64,000 nt of DNA, taken from Cherax quadricarinatus (lineage: Eukaryota; Arthropoda; Malacostraca; Decapoda; Parastacidae). The translations under genes were made by a program, and so were the position numbers. Below the pieces are notes generated by a model. The model saw only the letters and a program-made list of their open reading frames with translations. It did not search any database and was not told the origin of the DNA. Below are positions 30,840 through 41,600 of this stretch, one piece after another (within the stretch, counting starts at the first letter, position 1; the number at the start of each line of letters is the position of its first letter). The DNA is taken from assembly GCF_038502225.1 (NCBI RefSeq), contig NC_091378.1:9528432-9592431 (forward strand), read 5' to 3'.

Positions 30840-31925
30840 AGCAACAACTATTAATGGTGTTGTGATAGCAACAACTATTAATGGTGTTGTGATAGCAACA
30901 ACTATTAATGGTGTTGTGATAGCAACAACTATTAATGGTGTTGTGATAGCAACAACTATTAATGGTGTTGTGATAGCAACAACTATTAATGGTGTTGTGA
31001 TAGCAACAACTATTAATGGTGTTGCTGTATAGCCCTTGTGGCTTAGCGCTTCTTTTTGATTATAATAATAATATTAATGGTGTTGTGATAGCAACAACTA
31101 TTAATGGTGTTGTGATAGCAACAACTATTAATGGTGTTGTGATAGCAACAACTATTAATGGTGTTGTGATAGCAACAACTATTAATGGTGTTGTGATAGC
31201 AACAACTATTAATGGTGTTGTGATAGCAACAACTATTAATGGTGTTGTGATAGCAACAACTATTAATGGTGTTGTGATAGCAACAACTATTAATGGTGTT
31301 GTGATAGCAACAACTATTAATGGTGTTGTGATAGCAACAACTATTAATGGTGTGATAGCAACAACTATTAATGGTGTTGTGAGAGCAACAACTATTGATG
31401 TGATAGCAACAACTGTTAATGGTGTTGTGATAGCAACAACTATTGATGGTGTTGTGAGAGCAACAACTATTGATGGTGTTGTGAGAGCAACAACTATTGA
31501 TGGTGTTGTGAGAGCAACAACTATTGATGGTGTTGTGAGAGCAACAACTATTGATGGTGTTGTGAGAGCAACAACTATTGATGGTGTTGTGAGAGCAACA
31601 ACTATTGATGGTGTTGTGAGAGCAACAACTATTGATGGTGTTGTGAGAGCAACAACTATTGATGGTGTGAGAGCAACAACTATTGATGGTGTTGTGAGAG
31701 CAACAACTATTGATGGTGTTGCGAGAGCAACAACTATTGATGGTGTTGCGAGAGCAACAACTATTAATGGTGTTGTGATAGCAACAACTATTAATGGTGC
31801 TGTGAGAGCAACAACTATTAATGGTGCTGTGAGAGCAACAACTATTAATGGTGTTGTGAGAGCAACAACTATTAATGGTGTTGTGATAGCAATAACTATT
31901 AATGGTGTTGTGAGAGCAACAACTG
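30840..31925. repeat. 27-bp minisatellite continuing after the gypsy element
   Basis: Starts with variant C (GTGATAGCAACAACTATTAA), changes to variant B (GAGAGCAACAACTATTGATG) from about 31440 to 31750, and returns to mixed B/C units. It carries a 49-bp insertion at 31024-31072. It is the right part of the array split at 10758 and 16779. Confidence 0.93.
31024..31072 (+). mobile_element. 49-bp 3'-end insertion of the I/Nimb-like LINE
   Basis: The insert starts GCTGTATAGCCCTTGTGG, continues through TTAGCGCTTCTTTTTG and ends in ATTATAATAATAAT, matching the LINE 3' end at about 24397-24440. ATTAATGGTGTT is present at 31012-31023 and 31073-31084, a 12-bp duplication. Extremely 5'-truncated, but a genuine insertion. 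Confidence 0.85.
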
Positions 31926-32002
31926 GTTTAAGTTTACAAGTGGTTATGATAAAAAAGTTGATGGGACAACTATTATTGTAACCACAATTTAGTAATTACG
32001 TA

Positions 32003-32043
32003 GACGCGCGCGCGCACACACGCTCGCACTCACGCACACACAG
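32003..32043. repeat. Alternating purine-pyrimidine tract (CG/CA)
   Basis: An ACGCGCGCGCGCACACAC run followed by CA/CG dinucleotides. A candidate Z-DNA-forming tract with no coding signal. Confidence 0.6.
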
Positions 32044-32114
32044 GAAACGGTGATCAATAAATTGCGAGAAAAAAAAGGTGGAATCGGCGAAGGTAAAAGT
32101 GTTCACAAGGTGTG

Positions 32115-32640
32115 GTACTGGGGTCCCCTACTGTTTCTTATATACTTATAAGATCTAAGTGCCGAAACTGAATCATGTGCTTCTATATTTTTTGCTGATG
32201 CGAAGCTGATGAGAAATATTTACGCAGTGAAAAAAAGTAATTTATTCCACGGTCACATTGTTAAGCTAATAAAAAAGGTGGTTAGATAAATCCCTCTTGG
32301 AATTCAAACCGAGTCGAGAAAAAGAAAACCAGAAACGGAGTATAGCATATAGGAACAACAACGGTATTAACGGAGAAAGAAAATGACCACGGGATCCCAC
32401 TAGTGACAAATACATCACCAGATGAGCACATATACCGGATAATATCAGCAACATACGCAAGGATGAATGTAGCATTCAGGAACGTCAACGACGATTCATT
32501 TAGGATATTACGTGACGTATACCACTCATTATGTAGTACCCAGTCCAGCATGAAACTACTAGCTGATAAAACATGTGCATAAGCAGGAGAAGATTCAGAG
32601 ATCTGCAACAACACACGTCCCGGAGCTCAGAGGAAAGTGA
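32115..32640 (+). pseudogene. Decayed CR1-like reverse transcriptase fragment
   Basis: Interrupted translation shows GPLLFLIYL, a stop, DLSAETESC, and FFADAKLMRN, where the catalytic FADD has become FADA. Further on, PDEHIYRIISATYARMNVAF aligns with PEAHINQITAAAYGRLANLR at 33810-33880. It is a relic of a CR1-like LINE with stops and frameshifts. Confidence 0.65.
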
Positions 32641-32790
32641 TTTCTATATAAACGTAAAGACAAGAATCTGATAACCCTAGAAGCAAGGAAAGTGAGGCTG
32701 TGATCAAGATGTAAAAAAAAACAAAAACATATTTCGTGCGGAATGAACAAGGCAAATAAATACAAACTGTTGAGAGGACAAAACCTGGAG

Positions 32791-32819
32791 GAAAGAGACA
32801 CAACAACTGTGTCTCTTTC
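32791..32819. other. Perfect 12-bp stem hairpin
   Basis: GAAAGAGACACA (32791-32802) and TGTGTCTCTTTC (32808-32819) are perfect inverted arms around ACAAC. As RNA the stem could extend by about four more pairs, including G-U. No gene context explains it. Confidence 0.55.
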
Positions 32820-32854
32820 TTCTCCAATCCCTGCTTTGATTTCTTACTCGTAAT

Positions 32855-33019
32855 ACCCCTCAAGGGAGGTTCCTTGATGCTGGTGAGGGGCTCTTGACCT
32901 AGGGAATTGGATCCGTGCTCCAGTTCCCTGAATTGAGCCTTAATGCCTTCCATATCCTCCACACATGTGCTGTATAATCCCATGGGTTTAGCGCTCCCCC
33001 ATGATTATAATAATAATAA
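32855..33019 (+). mobile_element. Short non-autonomous element with both ends of the I/Nimb-like LINE
   Basis: The first 95 bases (CCTCAAGGGAGGTTCC ... GAGGGGCTCTTGAC) match the 5' end of the LINE at 17841-17935. The last 51 bases (CTGTATAATCCC ... TTTAGCGCTC ... GATTATAATAATAATAA) match its 3' end. CTTACTCGTAAT flanks it at 32843-32854 and 33020-33031, a 12-bp target duplication. A hairpin (AGGGAATTGGA 32901-32911 with TCCAGTTCCCT 32919-32929) sits at the homologous place to the LINE hairpin. No ORF, no tRNA-like promoter. Probably mobilised in trans. Confidence 0.83.
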
Positions 33020-33198
33020 CTTACTCGTAATGGTAAGTTCAAGGAGGACGAACTCCGGAACACATACAAGACTAACTTTCCACGCGTGTTAACGCTGGGG
33101 GGACGAGGTGAACCAAGCTTGTCTCGAGGGCAGTCAACTTCGTTTGGTAGTTGTAAAAGATAAAATCACAGGTGTGTTACATTTGCAATTGGTAGTGT

Positions 33199-33386
33199 TT
33201 GTTAAGTCTGAGGAAAACTCAAGAGTGGGTTGAGCTAGACAAGGAGGTGGCGGAGGCTGCCTCCATTCACGGCTTTATAAGTAGGTATGACAGAGCTCAG
33301 GAGATTCTGACCCAGAAGATGTCAGTGGCGAAGTCAGGAGCAATGCATAACCCCCGCAAACACAACTCAGTGAGTGCACACACCGC

Positions 33387-33477
<91 letters not shown>

Positions 33478-33530
33478 AGCTCGGACTCGACCCCCGCAAC
33501 CTCAACTAGGTGAGTACACACGCACACACA
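33199..33530 (+). repeat. CR1-like LINE 3' tail with (CA)n microsatellite
   Basis: AATGCATAACCCCCGCAA, ACAACTCAGTGAGTGCACAC and a pure (CA)n of about 42 units (33390-33474) are followed by GGACTCGACCCCCGCAACC, TCAACTAGGTGAGTACAC and a second short CA tract. This is a 3'-UTR end repeated twice, each ending in CA repeats. A similar end (GTGACTCGACCGC ... AAGTGAGAACACAC) lies at about 34380-34415 after the RT fragment. The microsatellite appears to be the LINE tail. Confidence 0.6.
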
Positions 33531-33536
33531 TGAATG

Positions 33537-34425
33537 ACATGTCTGAAGGGATAGACTCAGAAGTATCCCTGTTTGCAGATGATGTGAAGTTAATGAGGAG
33601 AATTAAATCGGATGAGCATCAAACAGAACTACAAAGGAATCTGGACTGGCTGCAAGCGTGGTCCAGCAATTGGTTCCAGGAATTTAACTTTACCAAATGC
33701 AAAGTCATGAGAATCAGGAAAGGCAAAGAAGACCGTAGGCAGAGTACAGGCTAGGTGGCGAAAGACTGCAAACCTCACTCAAGGAAAAGGATCTTGGAGT
33801 GAGTATAATACCGACCACAAATCCTGAGGCGCACATCAACCAGATAACTGCTGCAGCATACGGGCGCCTGGCAAACTTAAGAATAGCTTTCCGACATTTA
33901 AGTAAGGAACCATTCTAGACACTATACCGTGTACGCCAGACCCGTATTGGAGTATGAAGCACCAGTATTGAACCCACACCTGGTCACACATTTGAAGAAA
34001 TTAGAGAAAGTGCAAAAGTTTGCAACAAGACTAGTCTTGGAGCTAAGGGGTATGTTCTATGAGGAGAGGTTAAGGAAACTCAACCTGACGACACTGCAAG
34101 ACAGGAAAGATAGGAGGGACATGACAACGACGTATAAAATACTGAGATGAATTGATAAGGTGAACAGGGTCAGTATGTTTCAGAGATGGGACACAGGAAC
34201 AAGGGGTCACAACTGGAACTTAACAAATCAGATGAGTCACAGGAATGTTAGAAAGTACTTATAGTTGTTGGAAGTGGAGGCAGGATCTATACATAGCTTT
34301 AACGAGGTACAACAAGGCTCTTGGAGCAGCGAGACAGAGGACCTAGTAGCGACCATCGAAGATGCGGGGCCAGGAGCTGTGACTCGACCGCTAGAATAAC
34401 ATAAGTGAGAACACACGTTTAGTGT
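33537..34425 (+). pseudogene. CR1-like reverse transcriptase, C-terminal half, decayed
   Basis: SLFADDVKLMRR carries the catalytic FADD at 33572-33583. It is followed by NLDWLQAWSSNWFQEFN and KCKVMRI, a stop at about 33754, and then LGVSIIPTTNPEAHINQ in another frame. A further frame reads YARPVLEYEAPVLNPHL, KLEKVQKFATRLV and YEERLRKLNLTTLQ. This is the order of a CR1/L2-like RT thumb and C-terminal domain. At least two stops and frameshifts disable it. The 3' end at about 34415 has the CA-type tail described at 33199-33530. Confidence 0.72.
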
Positions 34426-34465
34426 TCAGTATTTTCATCAATTACAGCAGAAATTTTACTCGTTC

Positions 34466-34634
34466 AGAATTATCACGGGGAAGCGCTAAACCCGTAAGGA
34501 TAATACAGCTCCTGTGAGAAGAAGGGGGGGGGGGGTAAGGAAAGCATTCAAGCTCAGTTAAGGCAACTGGAGCACAGATCCAATTCCAGAGATCAAGAGC
34601 CCCTCACTAGCATCTAGAAACCTCCCTTGAGGGG
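34466..34634 (-). mobile_element. Second short non-autonomous element (minus strand)
   Basis: Read on the minus strand, it starts CCCCTCAAGGGAGGTTTC, continues GAGGGGCTCTTGATC, has a C-rich run near the middle (34526-34538), and ends GGGTTTAGCGCTTCCCC and TGATAATT. It matches the element at 32855-33019 over its length. No clear target duplication; more diverged copy. Confidence 0.7.
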
Positions 34635-34855
34635 AGAAATAAATATGATTTGATAGGAATGCGAGTCGAGGCGAGGAAGGTCAGGTACAATATTATTTAA
34701 CCAATTTCTGGGGAAGCGCAAAGCTTTGACAGGTCACACGTCGCCTGGGAAGTGGGACATGAAGACTTGATCTGAGGAAGGGGAGTGCAACTCTGTTTTC
34801 TTATGACTGACGTAATCGTAGTAACACGACTGCAAACAAATCAATGAACGGGTGG

Positions 34856-34918
34856 GGTTTGAACCCATGGCAGGCAAGACTTAAAACTACATCTAACTAG
34901 ATATATATCTATACACCA
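34856..34918 (-). other. Possible tRNA-derived SINE head (minus)
   Basis: On the minus strand, TGGTGTATAGA (34918-34908) fits a degenerate box A, and GGTTCAAACC (34865-34856) fits box B, 42 bases apart. No cloverleaf was established. Confidence 0.35.
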
Positions 34919-35041
34919 CAGGGAGGTTAGCGTGGGATTCGCTTGTAAAAACCTGCTTTTGTGGTCACAATGGTGGCCCATGCTATCCTCCCTATAGTGT
35001 ATTGAAATATACCTAATTGCATGAATCTTAATAGAGTCAGC

Positions 35042-35098
35042 TGGCTCAGAGGTTAACACACTGGCCAGTGAGTTTTAGGACACGCCACGGTTCAAACC
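35042..35098 (+). other. Possible tRNA-derived SINE head (plus)
   Basis: TGGCTCAGAGG (35042-35052) matches box A and GGTTCAAACC (35089-35098) matches box B, with 36 bases between them. It looks like a SINE promoter, not a functional tRNA, because the flanks do not form an acceptor stem by eye. Confidence 0.45.
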
Positions 35099-35489
35099 TC
35101 ACCTGTTTCCTGATTTAATTATTTTATTTCCTTGGCTAAGGAACACTTCATGAACACGGAAACACTTCCCACATAGAGTCGGACACCTTAACGTGTGACA
35201 AGTGTTTACCTGAGTGTGAGATATAAGCCAGGAGGTGAGAGTCATAAACAATAGCAGAAGTGAGACCTCTTTGCTTAGTGAGCAGCGAATAAAAGTTAAA
35301 AATATCTCATTACATATAATGGGAGCGTCCACACGTGTTTATCATGGAGAAAGTTTCAAGAATTGGTTTAGCGAACAAGGAAAAATAAAAAGGGGAACAC
35401 AGCTTGAAAATAACCAATAGTTCACAGGGAAAGAAAACCAGAAGATAAGGTGGGGCGGAGAGTATCACATGACGTTACCTCGGGAGAGT

Positions 35490-38070
35490 TAGTTGTGAGT
35501 TGTTGCAACCATGGTGTTGTGAGTTAGTTGTGAGTTGTTGCAACTATGGTGGTGTTAGTTGTGAGTTGTTGCAACTATGGTGTTGTGAGCTAGTTGTGAG
35601 TTGTTGCAACCATGGTGTTGTTAGTTGTGGGTTGTTGCAACCATGGTGTTGTTAGTTGTGAGTTGTTGCAACCATGGTGTTGTGAGTTAGTTGTGAGTTG
35701 TTGCAACCATGGTGTTGTGAGTTGTTGCAACTATGGTGTTGTGAGCTAGTTGTGAGTTGTTGCAACCATGGTGTTGTGAATTAGTTGTGAGTTGTTGTAA
35801 CCATGGTGTTGAGTTGTGAGTTGTTGCAACCATGGTGTTGTGAGTTAGTTGTGAGTTGTTGTAACCATGGTGTTGAGTTAGTTGTGAGTTGTTGCAACCA
35901 TGGTGTTGTGAGTTAGTTGTGAGTTGTAACCATGGTGTTGAGTTAGTTGTGAGTTGTTGTAACCATGGTGTTGTGAGTTAGTTGTGAGTTGTTGTAACCA
36001 TGGTGTTGAGTTAGTTGTGAGTTGTTGCAACCATGGTGTTGTGAGTTAGTTGTGAGTTGTTGTAACCATGGTGTTGAGTTAGTTGTGAGTTGTTGCAACC
36101 ATGGTGTTGTTAGTTGTGAGTTGTTGCAACATGGTGTTGTTAGTTGTGAGTTGTTGCAACCATGGTGTTGTTAGTTGTGAGTTGCAACCATGGTGTTGTG
36201 AGTTGTTGCAACCATGGTGTTGAGTTAGTTGTGAGTTGTTGCAACCATGGTGTTAGTTGTGAGTTGTTGCAAGCATGGTGTTGTGAGTTAGTTGTGAGTT
36301 GTTGTAACCATGGTGTTGAGTTAGTTGTGAGTTGTTGCAACCATGGTGTTGTGAGTTAGTTGTGAGTTGTTGTAACCATGGTGTTGAGTTAGTTGTGAGT
36401 TGTTGTAACCATGGTGTTGTGAGTTAGTTGTGAGTTGTTGTAACCATGGTGTTTAGTTGTGAGTTGTTGCAACCATGGTGTTGTGAGTTAGTTGTGAGTT
36501 GTTGTAACCATGGTGTTGAGTTAGTTGTGAGTTGTTGCAACCATGGTGTTGTTAGTTGTGAGTTGTTGCAACCATGGTGTTGTTAGTTGTGAGTTGTTGC
36601 AACCATGGTGTTAGTTAGTTGTGAGTTGTTGCAAGCATGGTGTTGTGAGTTAGTTGTGAGTTGTTGCAACCATGGTGTTGTGAGTTAGTTGTGAGTTGTT
36701 GCAACCATGGTGTTGTGAGTTGTGAGTGGCTGCAGCCACAGTGTTGTTAGTTGTGAGTTGTTGCAGCCATGGTGTTGTTAGTTGTGAGTTGTTGCAGCCA
36801 TGGTGTTGTTAGTTAGTTGTGAGTTGTTGCAACCATGGTGTTGTTAGGTAGTTGTGAGTTGTTGCAACCATGGTGTTGTTGTGAGTTGTTGCAGCCATGG
36901 TGCTGTTAGCTGTGAGTTGTTGCAACCATGGTGTTGTTTGTTGTGAGTTGTTGCAGCCATAGTGTTGTTAGTTGTGAGTTGTTGAAACCATGGCGTTGTT
37001 AGTTGTGAGTTGTTGCAGCCATGGTGTTGATAGTTGTGAGTTGCTGCAACCATGGTGTTGTGAATTAATTGTGAGTTGTTGCAACCATGGTGTTGTTAGT
37101 TAGTTGTGAGTTGTTGCAACCATGGTGTTGTGAGTTAGTTGTGAGTTGTTGCAACCATGGTGTTGTTGTGAGTTGTTGCAGCCATGGTGTTGTTAGTTAT
37201 GAGTTGTTGTAGCCATGGCGTTGTTAGTTGTGAGTTGTTGCAGCCATGGCGTTGTTAGTTGTGAGTTTTACAGCCATGGCGTTGTTAGTTGTGAGTTGTT
37301 GCAGCCATGGTGTTGCTAGTTGTGAGTTGTTGCAGCCATGGCGTTGTTAGTTGTGAGTTGTTGCAACCATAGTGTTGTTAGTTGTGAGTTGCTGCAACCA
37401 TGGTGTTGTGAATTAGCTGTGAGTTGTTGAAACCGTGGTGTTGTTAGTTATGAGTTGTTGCAACCATGGTTTTGTGAGTTACTTTAGAGTTGTTGCAACC
37501 ATGGTGTTGTTGTGAGTTGCTGCAGCCATAGTGTTGTTAGTTGTGAGTTGTTGCAGCCATGGTGTTGTTAGTTAGTTATGAGTTTTTGCAGCCATGGTGT
37601 TGTTAGTTAGTTGTGAGTTGTTGCAGCCATGGTGTTGTTAGTTGTGAATTGTTGCAGCATGGTGTTGTTAGTTAGTTATGAGTTGTTGCAGCCACGGTGT
37701 TGTTAGTTAGTTATGAGTTGTTGCAGCCATGGTGTTGTTAGTTAGTTGTGAGTTGTTGCAGCCACGGTGTTGTTAGTTAGTTATGAGTTGTTGCAGCCAC
37801 GGTGTTGTTAGTTAGTTATGAGTTGTTGCAGCCACGGTGTTGTTAGTTATGAGTTGTTGCAGCCATGGTGTTGTTAGTTATGAGTTGTTGCAGCCACGGT
37901 GTTGTTAGTTAGTTATGAGTTGTTGCAGCCACGGTGTTGTTAGTTATGAGTTGTTGCAGCCATGGTGTTGTTAGTTAGTTATGAGTTGTTGCAGCCATGG
38001 TGTTGTTAGTTATGAGTTGTTGCAGCCATGGTGTTGTTACTTAGTTGTGAGTTGTTGCAGCCACGGTGTT
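35490..38070. repeat. 31-35-bp minisatellite, about 80 copies
   Basis: Units carry TTGTTGCAACCATGGTGTTG followed by one or two TTAGTTGTGAG modules, so length varies between about 31 and 35 bases. Left units favour GCAACC or GTAACC; units after about 36720 favour GCAGCC. Each unit holds the palindromes GTTGCAAC and CCATGG. The ATGGTGTTGTGAG segment is shared with the 27-bp minisatellite. Confidence 0.92.
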
Positions 38071-38254
38071 ATGGGATAAATTCTTCAGGGAATAACTGTG
38101 AGAAAAAAATTCAGAAAGAATAAAGAGTATAATATGTGCTGTGTGCAGTGATAAGTGAAGCAGCTGTGTGTTAAGTGCGCGCATGACACCACACAAACTT
38201 TCAACCCTAGATTAAAGCCACAAATCGTCAGAGGATTGACTGTCATTCTATTTC

Positions 38255-38256
<2 letters not shown>

Positions 38257-38318
<62 letters not shown>
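38257..38318. repeat. (GA)n microsatellite
   Basis: About 30 GA dinucleotides with one CA interruption. Confidence 0.95.
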
Positions 38319-38694
38319 CAACGAAAGAACTACCGAATTAACTAACCACCTCTGGAGACTACGAGTAGATCACAGGATCCTCAAAGCTCCTCTGCTTAGC
38401 ACGTTCCCACTAGACTCTAGTAACAACTTCGGGATCATCTAGTACTAGAGGCTCCTGAAATCAATAAAGTGAAGCAGTTCTGACCTCTCTACATACATTC
38501 CTTTCTGCCACACTGTATGAGAAGGAAATAGACATTATGACACGACTCGGAGTGAGGTTTGTGTTGTGTGCGAGAGGTGAGCTTCTTGTCCCTGATCTGC
38601 ATGGCTCGTGACTAGTCAGTTGCAAATAATAACAATAATAACTACTACCATCACAACTACTGTTATTACTGGTGCTACTCATCAGACCTTATAA
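38319..38694. other. No gene recognised
   Basis: Single-copy-looking DNA between the GA tract and the 20-kb array, with a short AAT/ACT-rich microsatellite near 38627-38660. No coding signal. Confidence 0.5.
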
Positions 38695-41600
38695 CCAGTG
38701 AGATACAGGTTTCCAGTGAGATACAGTCTCCAGTGAGATACAAGTCTCCAGTGAGATACAGTCTCCAGTGAGATACAGGTCTCCAGTGAGATACAAGTCT
38801 CCAGTAAGATACAAGTCTCCAGTGAGATACAAGTCTCCAGTGAGATACAGTCTCCAGTGAGATACAGTCTCCAGTGAGATACAGTCTCCAGTGAGATACA
38901 GGTCTCCAGTGAGATACAAGTCTCCAGTAAGATACAAGTCTCCAGTGAGATACAAGTCTCCAGTGAGATATAAGTCTCCAGTAAGATAAAAGTATCCAGT
39001 GAGATACAGGTCTCCAGTGAGATATAAGTCTCCAGTGAGATACAAGTCTCTAGTGAGATACAGTCTCCAGTGAGATACAGGTCTCCAGTGAGATACAAGT
39101 CTCCAGTGAGATTCAGTCTCCAGTGAGATACAAGTCTCCAGTTAGATACAGTCTCCAGTGAGATAAAAGTCTCCAGTGAGATACAAGTCTCCAGTGAGAA
39201 ACAGTCTCCAGAGAGATACAAGTCTCCAGTTAGATACAGTCTCCAGTGAGATACAAGTCTCCAGTGAGATACAAGTCTCCAGTGAGATACAGTCTCCAGA
39301 GAGATACAAGTCTCCAGTTAGATACAGTCTCCAGTGAGATACAAGTCTCCAGTGAGATACAAGTCTCCAGTGAGATACAGTCTCCAGTGAGATACAAGTC
39401 TCTAGTGAGATACAGTCTCCAGTAAGATACAAGTCTCCAGTGAGATATAAGTCTCCAGTGAGATACAAGTCTCTAGTGAGATACAGTCTTCAGTGAGATA
39501 CAAGTCTCTAGTGAGATACAGTCTCCAGTGAGATACAAGTCTCTAGTGAGATACAGTCTCCAGTAAGATACAAGTCTCCAGTGAGATATAAGTCTCCAGT
39601 GAGATACAAGTCTCTAGTGAGATACAGTCTCCAGTGAGATACAGTCTCCAGTGAGATACAGTCTCCAGTAAGATACAAGTCTCTAGTGAGATACAAGTCT
39701 CTAGTGAGATACAGTCTCCAGTGAGATACAAGTCTCTAGTGAGATACAGTCTCCAGTGAGATACAAGTCTCCAGTGAGGTAGAGTCTCCAGTGAGATACA
39801 GGTCTCTAGTGAGATACAGTCTCCAGTGAGATACAAGTCTTCAGTGAGATACAAGTCTCCAGTGAGATACAAGTCTCCAGTGAGATACAAGACTCCAGTG
39901 AGATACAAGTCTCCAGTAAGATACAAGTCTTCAGTGAGATACAAGTCTCCAGTGAGATACAAGACTCCAGTGAGATACAAGTCTCCAGTGAGATATAGGT
40001 CTCCAGTGAGATATAAGTCTCCAATGAGATACAAGTCTCCAGTGAGATACAGTCTCCAGTGAGATACAAGTCTCCAGTGAGATACAAGTCTCCAGTGAGA
40101 TACAGTCTCCAGTGAGATACAGTCTCCAGTGAGATACAGTCTCCAGTGAGATATAAGTCTCCAGTGAGATACAGGTCTTCAGTGAGATACAGTCTCCAGT
40201 GAGATACAAGTCTCCAGTGAGATACAAGTCTCCAGTGAGATACAAGTCTCCAGTGAGATACAAGTCTCCAGTGAGATACAAGTCTCCAGTGAGATGCAAG
40301 TCTCCAGTGAGATACAAGTCTCCAATGATATACAAGTCTCCAGTGAAATAGAAGTCTCCAGTGAGATACAAGTCTCCAGTGATATACAGTCTCCAGTGAG
40401 ATACAAGTCTCCTGTGAGATACAGTCTCCAGTGAGATACAAGTCTCCAGTGAGAGACAGTCTCCAGTGAGATACAAGTCTCCAGTGAGATACAGTCTCCA
40501 GTGAGATACAAGTCTCCAGTGAGATACAGTCTCCAGTGAGATACAAGTCTCCAGTGAGATACAAGTCTCCAGTGAGATACAAGTCTCCAGTGAGATACAA
40601 GTCTCCAGTGAGATACAATTCTCCAGTGATATACAAGTCTCCAGTGAGATACAAGTCTCCAGTGAGATACAAGTCTCCAGTGACATACAAGTCTCCAGTG
40701 AGATACAAGTCTCCAGTGAGATACAAGTCTCCAGTGAGATTCAGTCTCCAGTGAGATACAAGTCTCCAGTAAGATACAAGTCTCCAGTGAGATACAGGTC
40801 TCCAGTGAGATATAGGTCTCCAGTGAGATACAAGTCTCCAGTGAGATACAGTCTCCAGTGAGATACAGGTCTCCAGTGAGATACAGGTCTCCAGTGAGAT
40901 ACAAGTCTCCAGTGAGATACGGTCTCCAGTGAGATGCAAGTCTCCAGTGAGATGCAAGTCTCCAGTGAGATGCAAGTCTCCAGTTAGATACAGTCTCCAG
41001 TGAGATACAAGTCTCCAGTGAGATATAGTCTCCAGTGAGATACAAGTCTCCAGTGAAATACAAGTCTCCAGGGAGATACAGTCTCCTGTGAGATACAGGT
41101 CTCCAGTGAGATATAAGTCTCCAGTGAGATACAAGTCTCCAGTAAGATACAAGTCTCCAGTGAGATACAAGTCTCCAGTGAGATACAAGTCTCCACTGAG
41201 ATATAAGTCTCCAGTGAGATACAAGTCTACAGTGAGATGCAGTCTCCAGTGACATACAGTCTCCAGTGAAATGCAAGTCTCCAGTGAGATACAGTCTCCA
41301 ATGAGATACAGTCTCCAGTGAGATACAAGTCTCCAGTGAGATACAGTCTCCAGTGAGATACAAGTCTCCAGTGAGATACAGTCTCCAGTGAGATATAAGT
41401 CTCCAGTGAGATACAAGTCTCCAGTGAGATACAGTCTCCAGTGAGATACAGTTTCCAGTGAGATTCAGTCTCAAGAGAGATACAAGTCTCCAGTGAGATA
41501 CAGTCTCCAGTAACATACAAGTCTCCAGTGAGATGTAAGTCTCCAGTGAGATGCAGTCTCCAGTGAGATACAGTGTCCAGTGAGAAACAGTCTCCATTGA

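Larger units (their letters stand above)
34635..35489. other. Unassigned DNA with two tRNA-like promoter motifs
   Basis: No protein-coding gene recognised. The two tRNA-like motifs are listed separately. The segment 34919-35003 between them is flanked by GGGAGG and CCTCCC. Confidence 0.4.

Noticed and set aside
33374..33520. THTHTH open frames over the CA tract
   Set aside because: Pure dinucleotide repeat artefact.
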